Shown here one piece after another: positions 46,111 to 57,291 of a stretch of 64,000 bases of DNA. The notes under the pieces were generated by a model. It saw only the letters and a list, made by a program, of their open reading frames with translations. It was not told the origin of the DNA and did no database searches. The position numbers and the translations under genes were made by a program. Numbering within the stretch: position 1 is the first letter of the stretch; each line of letters starts with the position of its first letter. Source of the stretch: Deroplatys truncata (taxonomy: Eukaryota; Arthropoda; Insecta; Mantodea; Mantidae); NCBI GenBank assembly GCA_030765065.1, contig CM060990.1:460620321-460684320 (forward strand), given 5' to 3'.

Positions 46111-46300
46111 TTTTGTGGAACTTGACCGCAATCAACGGAATTCATCGGTCCAGCGCCCGCGGTCAAAGTTGACCGTAATCAACTACCACGTTTAACTTTT
46201 ATCACTGTCAATGTACCGAAAAATCGCGTTGAACGCGATTAAATGTCGAACTGACGACGATCAAACTTTGATCGAGAATGGTGCACCTGGCCATTGATGT
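46111..46300. repeat. Palindrome-rich end of the Harbinger relic
   Basis: It holds several short palindromes (GATCAAACTTTGATC, TCGCGTTGAACGCGA) and repeated TTGACCGCAATCAA/TTGACCGTAATCAA motifs upstream of the relic's coding start. This suggests subterminal transposase-binding sites. A related TATCAAACTTTGA block occurs near 44780. Confidence 0.45.
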
Positions 46301-46371
46301 CTAATTAAGAGGATCTGTCTCAAGAACAAAGCTCTTTAAGAACATTCCACCACGCTGAAACATATTTTACA

Positions 46372-46505
46372 TAGAAAAAAACTTTAGATATTTTCCTTTT
46401 CCCGAAAATGCCCCTTTCGATTTTGGTTAAAATATAACACAAGGAAAATACTAACATATGCTGTGAGAAAAATGTAGATAGCATTAAAATACAATTTTCG
46501 TCAAA
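46372..46505 (+). repeat. Family E internal fragment
   Basis: 'cgattttggttaaaatataa' and 'taaaatacaattttcgtcaa' match the middle of E. Short and diverged. Confidence 0.45.
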
Positions 46506-49090
46506 TATTGTTTCAACTTTTTTTTTTGAATATTCCGTGGTTATCTACACCTTTTCAAGCGTATATGTGTCATTTGAGGAACTTGTTTAACGTATCAGAA
46601 TTCCTCTTTTTTATTTTCATCGCAAGAAATCGCTACCAATGCTTAACATGTGAACGTTGTTTCTGCACGGTACGTGCAATTAAGCCCTTATTGCTCGCTT
46701 ACTTTGAAATTATTTCCATAAATACATATGTCGTGAATAACATAACGGGAATTCCTTTTATATCAATACCTACTATAGTACATACCGATATGAGTAAATT
46801 TTTTATATGTACAGACAGTTGTATGGATTTAGCCACTGTGCAGAAAAGTTAACACTAAACTATTGTATGAGTTTATTTGGCAATTTTAGTTAAAATATAC
46901 TTGAAATTTAAAATAAGAAATCACTATATAAGCATGATGTAATCTTTCATAAAGTGCGTATTTGATATGAAAAAACGAAATGCTTATACTTGAATCTATA
47001 AATTCTACGTACTATTTAAGGTTGTTTGCTTAGTTACCTTCATTGTGCTGACAATTATAGCTTATCAGAATATAGCGCCCTAAGCATCCCTTTAAACATA
47101 AAGCTCGAGACGAGCCGAGCCGCTGAAAAGAGCTTGCGCGTTGCTCGAGTACTAATTAGGAATGGGGGGAGTCAGAAGCCTTGTTTTCTCAGCTCTGCTT
47201 ATGATTTTTTATTTGTTTTTTTATTTTTTATTGTTATTATTTATTATTATTATTACCATTCTACTGGGGGATTTTCACAGATTACGTGATACAATAACGT
47301 AATTTTCCGAATGTATGTACTAACTGTAGGCAAATAAAACACCTATAGAGAAAATATGGAGAAATGGGAGATGGGATTCTACAGAATATGTTAAATGTTA
47401 ATTCTCTCAAGGTGCCATGCGTATGCCAGCTGCGCCGCCCCAGCGAGTTTACCTCTCACACTCCGGTACCTAATACCACAAAATAAAAGTACGTCTACAT
47501 GACTCCCCTATACAACAAAAGAAGTGCTCCAAATTTGCCTTTTCTAATTAAAAATGAAATGAAAATTACGATACATCGCATTGGGCCACAGCTTCTACCA
47601 TGTTAACTAATTCAGTTATGATCATAAAGTCGCCTTGCCTAATATTATGGCAACCCCCACCTCAGAGCGGAGACGATGGAGTCCAGAGACTGCACACCCG
47701 GCTTACACCACTCCGATGCTGTTGCCATCTGTGGAGAGCAACTCTTCATTTGACTCAATAATGGAACAATATTAGCAAAGCCATACATGTCCTCTCCCTC
47801 CTTTCCTTCCGCCCTTCTCTTTCTAATTGCTTCACAGAGCAACAAAAAATACCAGGAATTTGAAACCCTTTGGTGCTCCCACTCGATTCAATAACTGGAA
47901 ATAATTGTACGGAGGCAAATACTGCCTTTCCCACAGTAGGCTTCCGTTGACAGGTAATCTCAGTCATTTCACCGATTCGGTTTCCGATGCTAGCAAAGCC
48001 TGCTTTACGTCTATTATTGGATACAATGTAGTAATGACGTTGATCACCAGACATTCTTCTAAATATATGTAACTTGACTTAAACCAAGGCCGAAGTTTAC
48101 ACAGAAGAGTCCATTCCTTGCTGCATATACTCAATAAACCACCATGTTTACTTCTTTAATGATAAACATGTAATGATTAAGCCAATATATATGGAAACGG
48201 AGGACAGCAAAGATAGCTGAGAAATTGCATTGCTTATATTAAAATTCTTTGACAAATGGGACGATTTACACCTGTGGGATTGGCTCATAGAACAACCAGC
48301 CTGCTAATCAAGCTGTCAAGGGGATCATATGAGATACTGCGACGATAGATACTAAGCAAATTTTCCAACTTAGAGCATAATTTGCAGTATTATTTACCCT
48401 TTACAGCTTTACTCCTTAATACACATTCTGTTTATGTATCTAAACACATATATACACTTATGTTAGTTTGCTCACAATATGAGTCTTTAAATACCATTGT
48501 TAAATGCCCAAAACCTTCTATGTGAGACGAAAATACAGAACATATAATGAAAACCTACATTACAAGACAAGCAGTTAACATAATAACTATGCTTGTATTG
48601 AAGCTTGAAATGTCACGTATTTTTATCCTGTCATTCTCTATCAAGCAAAACTGACACCTTGTATAAGAGAAGTATATATGCCACATTTTATGCCATGGTA
48701 ACTCTGTCATGAAATGGTGCAGACGTGATTGTGAGACCAACATTTAGAACTAACAGCCTACTCGGATGGAGCAAATTGCTTGATGTATGATAAGAACGAG
48801 ACAACGAAGGCGCATGCCTATTTCTAATAGTTTCTTACTGAAATCTCAGCTACAGTTAACTGAATTCTGCCGACCACCGGAGAAGGCTCGAGCTCCGAAG
48901 CACACTAACTCGCAGTTCTGTGATGCTACCCTTTATAGCAATAATTACATCCACGTTACCTGGACACCTCATCACAAAGACCTGAAATCCAGGAAAGGAA
49001 AAAAAAAAAAAAAAAAAAAAAAACATTACGGACTTGACATGAATGAAATGAGGCAAAAGGCCAGTCTGGCATTCGCCAATGGAAAAACAC
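46506..49090. other. No recognised gene; poly(A) run at 48999-49023
   Basis: Frames of 87-153 codons here have no domain. The 153-codon frame (48787-49248) runs through the poly(A) and into a SINE, so it is not a gene. The 25-base A run follows ~200 bp of unique, less AT-rich sequence and could be a retroposed fragment of unknown source. Confidence 0.4.
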
Positions 49091-49106
49091 GAGAAAACCT
49101 ATGTCA

Positions 49107-49338
49107 AAGTCCGCCTCTGTGGTGTGAGGGTAGCGTATCTGCCTCACATTCAAGAGGTCCCGAGTTCGAATCTCGATTAGGGCTAGTTTCCGGGATAAGG
49201 CTTTATTCCGGGGTTTTCCCTTATTCTAAGAAGACCAATGTGAGGTAACTGTATGCTCATGGGCCCCGGATTCATTTGATCATCATTTGACCCATTTCAT
49301 TCATCGTCCGATATGACCTACCAGGTCAAACTTAAAAA
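49107..49338 (+). mobile_element. Full-length SINE, family A, with duplication
   Basis: Head TCCGCCTCTGTGGTGTGAGG with B box GAGTTCGAATCTC, body 'ccggggttttcccttattct', end 'cattcatcgtccgatatgac' and an A-run. The flanks AAAACCTATGTCA (49094-49106) and AAAACCTAAGTCA (49339-49351) differ at one base. This is the best family A copy in the window. Confidence 0.85.
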
Positions 49339-49351
49339 AAAACCTAAGTCA

Positions 49352-50790
49352 GTACGGATGCCCCTCAAGATAAGATCCCAGAGTTCTCCAATGCGAACCC
49401 CATGCTCTATACCACCTAAACCATCTGACCGGCCATTCTGCACATTTGCTTCCTGGAATACAGTTTTTCAAATTTCACAACAGGTTTCGTTTTGTATCGC
49501 ATTGAATACCGGCCTTCAAGTCCATCTTATATCTACATTCTACCTTATTGATCATCGATAACTGTTGAAACAGTCACCTTCTCTCAAGTATATGGAATGC
49601 AATATGTGAAACTGACATAATTTATGACCTAATCATCTTCTGCCTGCTGGGGTTCACTTCAGAATGATGATATCTCCATATCGCCGGTGACACGCAAGGC
49701 ATACCCGAGACATCCTCAAGGGGACTTGAGTAGTGCTCGTTTTCTTTTGATGACCTAATAATATCAACTTAAGTTCAGTAGGGAGCGTGTCTGTATGGGG
49801 TGTGTTAATCTATTAGCCAAAGTTACAGAGTTTCAGCGTTTAAGTCATTAACTGAGCTAAGTCTCGAGCTGTAATATACTCTCCAATTTTAACAGTGACG
49901 GATCGAGTTCAAGCAGCTCACGTTCCACAAACTGTACATTTTCAAAAAAATGCAAAACGCTCAGCTTATACCAAGAGCCATATATGCATTGTTGTATTAT
50001 TCAGCTGAAAAACGTTTGTCACACCACCCTGTGCAACTGTTGATACCAAGATGTCCAATATGTAACACTTCGTTATATTCTAGTGAAAGCTTAATGATAA
50101 AGTTTGCCACGTTGAGAATCTATAGACTTGTTAGGAATTAATGACCGATAGTATTTTGGGACTTTTACCCCTTTTTGGCACCTTTATCCCATTTTTCCCC
50201 AACCATGCCCATAATCCCTTTTCCCCCCTTTTTTCTTTTAAGTTTTATTCCAATTTGTTCTTTAACTTTCAATTAACCTTTCCTCAGCTTGCTGCGTACA
50301 TGCGAATAGTAAGTCTACCTCTTTCAGTAAACGCCGCGCGGGAATTGAAAGCACACCTGCAACAATGGAAAATAATTGTGTGTTCGACGAAAACCTCTTT
50401 CTCTGGCTTTACCGCTATAAAGTAGCCCGCAATAATGCAATTGACAATGAGTGATTCTATCCCACCAGAATCAGTAGCCTGCTGTTCGAGAATGTCAGTT
50501 TGTTACTGTGAGAGGCGTCATCTGTTTGCGTGGAGGTAAAGGCTGGGCATGCAGAGACGGCAGTAACCTCACCCGTGCAGTTCCGAGAATTAAGACTGGG
50601 TTCTGCTCGAAACTACTAGAAATCGCTGAGACTGAAGTTCCAGCATGAATGAGAACATTCTGGTAATTGTCGCGGTGTTATAAGAGAATGTGGACAGCGA
50701 ATGGGCGCAAGAGTGAGTTGTGTGACAGTCGCATTGTGTTAGCAAGTGAACTAGTGTTAGCTCTCCATACGAGTGTAGTAATACTAGATT
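49352..50790. other. No recognised gene
   Basis: A 94-codon frame (50141-50425) is Phe/Pro-rich low complexity. The segment 50430-50790 may be 5' flank of the hAT relic, but I could not find its terminal repeat. Confidence 0.35.
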
Positions 50791-50795
50791 TTACC

Positions 50796-51043
50796 ATGCC
50801 AAAGGTGTCCAGTGCTCGATTTATTGTTCTGGCTGAGATATTGAGGAATTTGCCACATCTGTAGAGTTGCCATTCCGAGTGAATACAAGGTTTGCCCCAC
50901 TGGTTTCTGTGGATGTTGAAAGAAGCTTTAGCATCTACAAAGACATTCTATTTCCTAATAGATACAGAGTTACTTTTAAAAATGTGGAGATGCTTAATGT
51001 CTTGAAGTTCAACAGCTTCATGTTTTTTCCTTCTTTTGATTAG
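50796..51043 (+). pseudogene. hAT transposase, internally deleted to its two ends
   Basis: An ATG at 50796 opens MPKVSSARFIVLAEILRN, resembling the start of CGGBP1-like hAT proteins. After a frame change near 50860 the sequence is the hAT C-terminal dimerisation domain: LPFRVNTRFAPLVSVDVERS, FSIYKDILFPNRYRVTFKNV, EMLNVLKFNSFM, then a stop. The F-A-P-x-x-S-x-D-V-E-R-S-F-S core is intact. About 500 central codons, including all catalytic residues, are gone. This is the pattern of an internally deleted non-autonomous derivative. Terminal repeats and an 8-bp duplication were not found. Confidence 0.75.
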
Positions 51044-51384
51044 TGATAATTTGATGTACTTGTTTGTAGTTCAATAAATTAGAATAGAGGAAAGAGAAAT
51101 CGTTGAATTAGTTAAGGGAATGCAATGCTTTAGTGAGACATCCATTAACTCTGCAGAATCTATCAGTTCAAGCAAAACCAGTTTGGTAGTACAGCTGACG
51201 TTCTCCAACAGGCAGAATGAGAATATTTACAGGTCTTGGGTCAATAGCCTGTCGAAGAGTAAGTAAATTTTAGATCATAGCATATCCAGGATGAGTGAAT
51301 AGCCCAATGCTTGGTATGGTGGTGAAGAAGAAGTAAATGAAATGTTGTGATGAAAGAGATGACAGAAAAGTTCGCGGGTCAAAT
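51044..51384. other. No recognised feature
   Basis: Probably the 3' flank of the hAT relic; no terminal inverted repeat is visible. Confidence 0.35.
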
Positions 51385-51510
51385 TATCCAACCCAGCATT
51401 CACCTAGCGAACGAGGAAAACCGGGAAAAATACCTTTGGTCAGGTTGGTCGGACCTGCCGAATGCGAGTCGCACACATTACCGCGGCGCCATCCCGCTCG
51501 GTTCGTTTTA
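51385..51510 (-). repeat. SINE fragment, family B
   Basis: Plus-strand 'cacctagcgaacgaggaaaa' ... 'gacctgccgaatgcgagtcg', 'cacattaccgcggcgccatc' aligns with 63265-63395. Only the tRNA head and the first ~80 bp of body remain, with the B box eroded. Confidence 0.65.
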
Positions 51511-51785
51511 ATACATATACCACAAATGAATACAATACATTTCAACTTTCCAAAGCTCTGGAAACTATTCCGAATAAATAATAAGTTTCCCACCTTTAAA
51601 GACTACTCAATATAATCACTTTTATCGTGCATTTGTACTAAAAATTCTAAATTCCAATATCTTGATACAGAAGCAATATAATACCTTCAAATTGGGACTC
51701 ATTGAACAGATTAACACTAAATGGCGTCTGCAAAGACCAGCCGTGATAGAGCCATGGAATCCCATATAGCAACTGCCATGGCTGT

Positions 51786-52026
51786 ATAAGTTAAATTAAA
51801 TTGAGTTTCATTTATGGACGCTCTTTAACTGCTGTGGTCCTTAGCGTCCCATTCTATACTGGGCGTGAAAGACCAACGGAAATTGTGCTCAGAGGCCTCT
51901 TTATCAGGCTTGAGGTTCTTTTACGTGCCGTAAATCTACGACACAGGACCACCGGCTTTACTTCCCTTCCGAAGGAAACCATGCTAAGGATTTCTAAGCC
52001 CGAAAAAATCCATCGCCCTCCGCCAG
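51786..52026 (-). mobile_element. SINE, family D, 5'-truncated, with duplication
   Basis: The complete family D body on the minus strand, from just after the B box to an A/T-rich tail. CATGGCTGT lies at 51777-51785 and 52027-52035. The truncation point is close to that of the copy at 33124. Confidence 0.85.
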
Positions 52027-52288
52027 CATGGCTGTCTGAATACAAATTATGGAGATAAGAGGTAATTTACCTGGAAGTCAAATATGATAATGGATAGCGT
52101 AGTACTGGAGTAATATGCTAAGAAAGCACATCAGTCTCACGTGTGCGAAATGTCTAATGTTTGCAGCTGAGGTCAGAATTCTTGTACAATAGCACGTAAG
52201 GCAACCGGTCTCCAGCTACAGTTGATCTAGTGGTTTGTGGGTTAGTGTAGCTAAGCTGTGGATGGTGTTCCATGTAAAATACAGCCTA

Positions 52289-53227
52289 AACTGTATTCAC
52301 TCTTAGGTTGATCCGCACCAAAACAAAACCCAGTTTACTAGTGCATCGTTATAATGTATCCTTCCGCCATTCGCACCAAAAATAGTCATATTTTCACGAC
52401 CATGTGACAAAGAGAACATGGTCCGACAATTTAAACGGTGACTAGCGTACTCTGTTGAGGTTGAAGATAAGATTGATAGTTGCAACAAAATAAATGTTTG
52501 CACATATAGTAATGGTTAATTCTAAAAGAAACGAGCGAAAAAGAAAGTAGCAGGTATGCGATATCTTACATTTATTCGCTCTCTGGAAGTAGCGCTTTTA
52601 TCAACTGTTGGCGGCTCATTTTTTAAAAATGAAATTGTATATTGTTACGTGAATTGCATTCTTGTCCCATTCTTGCATCGCGTATTTCACACGCTTTCTG
52701 TTCCTCCCGCGTGTAATGACTTTCCCGTTTCAGATTTTCCTTAGCGAGCACTGTTTATACTTGCACTCGAAACACCGATGAGCTCAGAAGTTAATTTCAC
52801 CACTTCTTTCACGGGAAGTGTTAGATATTTCTCACATAACTAACAATAAGCTTCCAATCCTGTTGTTTGTCCGCTTATGCTTTATGTAAGTCGACGGAAA
52901 CGTAAGAGCAAATCACCGTCCGCCATGATACTAAACATAAACTGCTGGTTTCTGGCTACAAACAATATTCTGCGCATACCCGGATGTCAGGTACTTATAT
53001 GAATTGCAAGTTGGGACTTGTAGCTCTGTTTAACGGTACAAATTAGCGTTAATTAGGCTTTTAGGAATTTGTATAGAATATTATACCATTTAAGGATAAA
53101 TTCATTCTAAAATTTAGATTATTAGCATGGGACTACTTTCCTGCACGCATTGTTACAGTGTTGTACCACGGTGCACAGGTCACGTGCGTTTGTTTTAGCG
53201 CGGATCAACCTAAGAGTGAATGCAGTA
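52289..53227. mobile_element. Non-autonomous DNA transposon with 27-bp inverted ends
   Basis: Inverted ends at 52290-52316 and 53200-53226 match at 26 of 27 positions (left end ACTGTATTCACTCTTAGGTT...), with further similarity inward (ACCAAAACAAA against reversed GCTAAAACAAA). TA flanks both sides. The ~0.88 kb interior has no transposase motif. TA flanks suggest the Tc1/mariner superfamily but are weak evidence on their own. Confidence 0.75.
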
Positions 53228-55148
53228 TAGCAGCGACAACAGGACGATTTTCAATCTCTCATACCAGTGCCTGTCGCAGTATTAACTGTACTGTAAGCCT
53301 GTGCATCATCGCATTTCAAGACTAATGTTAGAACACATAACTAGCTCGAATTTTATTGTTAAGCAACGTAAGTGCAGGTTTGCAAAGCGACTGCACACCG
53401 ATGTTGAATTGAAATCCTTGAAAACATATGTGCGCTTTGTTTGGAATGAGGAAAAACCACGCTGAAAGTGTAGGGCGTTCGAGCAGGACATGTGAGACCG
53501 ACGACAGTCTAAGCATAAACCTGTGCAGACAGAAAACATGCCCACGGAATTCATGGTTACTTCATTTGACATGTGAGAAAGATTGCAACATAGGATATTG
53601 ATTCCTATCATATTTATGCATGTTTTGACGTGCATTATTACGACGTTGTCTTCGAAGACGAGATTTAGGTTCACCCTGTTATACGGCTTAATACTACACT
53701 TTTGACCTTAATTATAATAATACGGAAAAGTTCTTACTTCAAAACTTTTGAATTATGCTTCACTATAACTCTGAAAATTGGATAAAACTGAATAGGAGAA
53801 AAAGTACCTCTTGCTAATGGACAATCACTATTTCTAGAGAACAGCTCCTACAGCACGATGGAATGAAATGTAAATTACTAAACTCTAAATTGAGGTTAAT
53901 TATTGTTCATTGTTGTGGTCAGAACTGGAGGTTGTCGAAGAAATGAAGGAATTAAATAAATGCGACCAAATAGAGTAACTTTCACGACAGAACGTTAGAG
54001 GGAGCAATGCTAGAAAAATTCTAGCTGCTGACCTCTAGATATGTGATACGTACTGCCTTGCATGAAGAGTGTCTTTTTTTAGCAGTGCATTCATAAACAA
54101 AACATGTTATTCTAAGTACAAGATCCCGCAGAAGCACAAATGTTACGACACAGGCAAACAAATGTGAAAAAAAGGAGCAAAAGAGAAAAGGAGAACTCCC
54201 CGTTTCTGGAATCCTTACTCAGCTGAAAACAACAAACAGGTTTAACGTCACGTGCACATCAACCTACGCAGTAAACAAAACTACGGAAATACAGAACACA
54301 GGAATAATACAGCCACAGAAGAATCTACCAGAAACATTTCGATACAGTTGCTGCATTGTTTTATAACGTGTGTTATCCACGCAGCTCGTTACATTTTGCA
54401 GCAATTAATATGCTTTGTTTTCCAGGGATTTATCATACTGAACATTAGTCACCGATATTTATTCTTATATATTCACAAGTTGCAACTGGTGTACTACTCT
54501 TATATGTCGTGAGTATAAGATGCTGAGCGGAGTTAGCTCTGAGATTGGAAGCATCTCATCATTAACGGAGCTGTACACACAAACTGTTATATACGACCGT
54601 GATCCACTCTGGGAGATTTTTGTTGAAACAGCAACTATAGCGATATCAGAGTTACACTACGGCTGGATTCCGGCTATCTAAAAGGCTGCATAAAAGATAC
54701 ACTGAAGGCGAAAATATGCTTTGATTGTAGTTTTAGAGCGATTCATGACCTCACTCAAACTGTCACGTGGTGGTCCTCCCTCCGTTCTGCTCTAGAATGC
54801 AGTACACCTTTCAGGGATTTTTTCACGAGTAGAGAACCGCACTCTACTGCGTTATTTACATATTTAAGGAGACTGCGAATATGTGATTTATTTGAACACA
54901 CACAAACTAAAACAATGAAATATGCTCATTCCTGTTTGAACTTGATAGATTTAGTGTAAAAGTTACACTAATATCAGTACACACGGTGTACCCGAATCCC
55001 CGACCAATTTTGAAATTATATCTCGTAGTTGTGCACGGCGCTTCGATAATATCTGCTGTATGTTGCAGGGGTTTGATAAAATTTTAATCACTTGGGAGTT
55101 GTGGCTCTGTACATACATATATACGTAAAACTCAGCACATATCCCATA
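53228..55148. other. No recognised gene
   Basis: Frames of 86 codons (54252-54512, plus) and 122 codons (53306-53674, minus) have no domain. A small hairpin TAGTGTAA-aag-TTACACTA lies at ~54952-54970. 'cacacggtgtacccgaatcc' (~54981) resembles a mariner-type end without partner. Confidence 0.4.
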
Positions 55149-55439
55149 TACCTGGTGTCCCAGAGCACACGTATCAGCTGTTTTTCTCTAAAAGTATAAG
55201 ATACTTGTTCGCAAAAACAATTTGATAACCAAAACCTATGTAAAGAATCGATTGGTGGTACTTCCATTTTTTGGAACAAGCCGAAAGTTGGGATACTCGT
55301 GGTCAACTTTCAAATTTTAAATGGGAACATGGTTTGTTTAAGGTATCATTGGATACTACTTTTAAAATGAAACAACGCTTGCCAAAACTTTTTTTTTTTT
55401 CTGTCTTATAATGTTTACTCACAAATGAACGATAGACTC

Positions 55440-55700
55440 CTTCGTCAACATTTTGCACCAGTTGTGTTTGATGGTGTTCCTCTGGCTGTGCGGTTACCGA
55501 TGTGACTTCAACAGGATGGCTGTCCGGCTCAATTTTCACTTAGGACTCGGCAAGTTCTTGACCAGTTGTTTCCTGGACGGTGGATTGGACGAGGAGGCCG
55601 GCCTGATCTCCTTACATAACACCAAACAACTTCTTATGGGGGAGGATTAAAGACATTCTCTATCAGGTGCGTCCTACAACTAGGCAAGATATGAAAGAAA
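55440..55700 (+). pseudogene. Mariner-superfamily transposase relic, catalytic middle
   Basis: The plus strand gives FDGVPLAVRLPM, LQQDGCPAQFSLRTRQVLDQ (second catalytic Asp), LFPGRWIGRGGPA and FLWGRIKDILYQVRPTTRQD in shifting frames. The order matches a Tc/mariner-superfamily transposase whose N-terminal half has been deleted. The gene is split at ~55706 by a LINE tail and resumes at ~55980. Confidence 0.8.
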
Positions 55701-55705
55701 GTTCG

Positions 55706-55975
55706 CTGAGGGGGCAGGCTGGGCCTTGGTCAAGCCTGTCTCCCAGCACACAATCCTTACTCCTCTGGCGACCGCACTGCGGCACAGTCTTAAACCATCA
55801 CCTCGGAATGCGCGAGTGCTTTAGGCGGTACCGCAGCAAACCTTTCCTTTCAATCCGGTGGAGGAGTTTTTAGTGGGTATGCCGACGCTCGGTGAGTCCC
55901 ACACTCTCATTCCCGACTCCCATCGGGGCTGAGGTCAGTGATTAAATCATTTTCTCCTCCACTCGAAAAAAAAAA
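55706..55975 (+). mobile_element. LINE 3' end inserted in the transposase gene
   Basis: A 5'-truncated LINE of about 270 bp ending in a ten-base A run. Its last ~120 bp (from CCGGTGGAGGAGTTTTTAGT at 55855) is nearly identical to the tail of the ORF1-only element at 6805-6923. The upstream ~150 bp is not obviously shared. An imperfect duplication (AAGTTCG at 55699-55705, AAACTCG at 55973-55979) may mark the target site. Confidence 0.8.
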
Positions 55976-55978
55976 CTC

Positions 55979-56097
55979 GAGCAGCCTGTGCGTCTCTCAG
56001 CAGTGATGAACTTCTCCGTGTCATCAACAATGTTAGGAGTAGATCATAGCGTTGTTTAGCACAGAGTGGTCGACATTTTGAACATTTAGAGTGAGTG
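55979..56097 (+). pseudogene. Transposase C-terminal end after LINE insertion
   Basis: RAACASLSSDELLRVINNVR, then RCLAQSGRHFEHLE and a stop. This resumes the transposase reading that ended before 55706 at MKE, which shows that the LINE split a gene already inside the mariner-like element. Confidence 0.75.
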
Positions 56098-56324
56098 TTC
56101 ACAATCATTACCATCGGTACGTACAGCATTTCTCAGAAGAAGTCATTAATTTGTTTACCTTTGTCTTTCATTTGTGAATAAACATTAGAAATAGAAAAAC
56201 GTTTTGGTAAAAGTTGTTTCATTTTAAAAATAGGTACTATCCAATGATACCTTAAACAACTCATGTTCCCATTTAAAGTTTCAAAGTTTCAGGAAATCGG
56301 ACCGGCCAGCGTACTGGTCCTCCT

Positions 56325-56480
56325 CATCCAATCCACCGTTCAGAAAACAACTGGTCAAGAACTTGCCAAACCCTAAGTGAAAAGTGAGCCGGACAGCCAT
56401 CCTGTTGAAGCCACATCGGTAACCGTACAGCCAGAGGAACACCATCAAGCAATTGGTGCAAAATGTTGACGAGGAAGTCA
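56325..56480 (-). pseudogene. Inverted duplicate of the transposase middle
   Basis: Minus-strand DGVPLAVRLPMWLQQDGCPA, HFSLRVWQVLDQLFSERWIG matches 55450-55610 on the plus strand. The Trp codon intact here is a stop in the left arm, so each copy has its own lesions. Confidence 0.8.
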
Positions 56481-56764
56481 ATCGTTCATGTGAGCGAACA
56501 TTAGCAGATAGAAAAAAAAGTTTTGGTAAAAGTTGTTTCATTTTAAAAGTACTATTCCATGATACCTTAAACAACGCATGCTCTCGTTTAAAATTTCAAA
56601 GTTGACCACGAGCACTCCTACTTCTGGTTTGTTTCAGAAAATGGAAACCCACCAATCGATTCTGTACATAGGTTTTGGTTATCAAATTGTTTTTGAGAAC
56701 AAGTATCTTATAGTTTTAGAGAAAAGCGGCTGATACGCGTGCTCTGGGACACCCGGTATAAAAA

Positions 56765-56870
56765 TCTACAGACGGGAGTGGGGTTCGAACTGGGAATCTC
56801 TTCCATAGAAGCCCGCCGCCATAACCACTCTCACACAAAGCACAGCTCTGCATATGTAGGTCAAAGCAAC
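56765..56870 (-). repeat. tRNA-like SINE head
   Basis: On the minus strand, a head with 'gagagtggttatggcggcgg' and a B-box-like AGTTCGAACCCC about 45 bp later, starting ~8 bp from the mariner-like element's right TA. It is short with no clear body, so the family is uncertain. Confidence 0.45.
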
Positions 56871-57291
56871 TATCTGACAGATAATGTACAGATGTCCGAT
56901 TCATGACGGATAGTAGGTATTGCTATTATTATTATTGTTGTTATTGTTATACTGTGATATATTGCAGAGTATTGCATTATAATTCAGATTATAAACATTA
57001 TTATACTATATAAAGTATACAAAGAGTATGTTGGTTAGTTCGACGCTTTACCATTTCTGATATTGTCATTTGGGTTGACTATTCGAAACAAGTGAGCGTC
57101 GATTCTGAAAAAACTTGTACATGCAGCTCTCACTCTCTGTGAAATATATTTTCACATGTCTGGTAGTTAGTCCGAAAAAATGAAAATCTGAAGAAAAAGT
57201 TGCGAGGTGAATGACAAAAATATTGACTTTTTTGTTCATTTCTTCAGAAAGTACTTGAAGCAGAGAGTTGGGATTTTACTATACCTTAAAA

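Larger units (their letters stand above)
55151..56756. mobile_element. Mariner-like element with ~0.5-kb inverted arms
   Basis: The ends read CCTGGTGTCCCAGAGCAC (left) and, reversed, CCGGGTGTCCCAGAGCAC (right), flanked by TA at 55149-55150 and 56757-56758. The left arm (55151-~55615) and right arm (~56325-56756) are inverted copies including part of a transposase gene, not just the ends. A further partial copy at 56178-56290 directly repeats 56510-56600. The middle carries the transposase C-terminal end and a LINE insertion. It looks like a head-to-head fusion of two internally deleted copies. Confidence 0.8.

Noticed and set aside
48787-49248. 153-codon plus-strand frame with a Lys run
   Set aside because: It reads through a 25-base A run and into a tRNA-derived SINE, so it is an artefact.
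53306-53674. 122-codon minus-strand Cys/Met-rich frame
   Set aside because: The Cys spacing fits no zinc-finger pattern and the plus strand shows no related signal.
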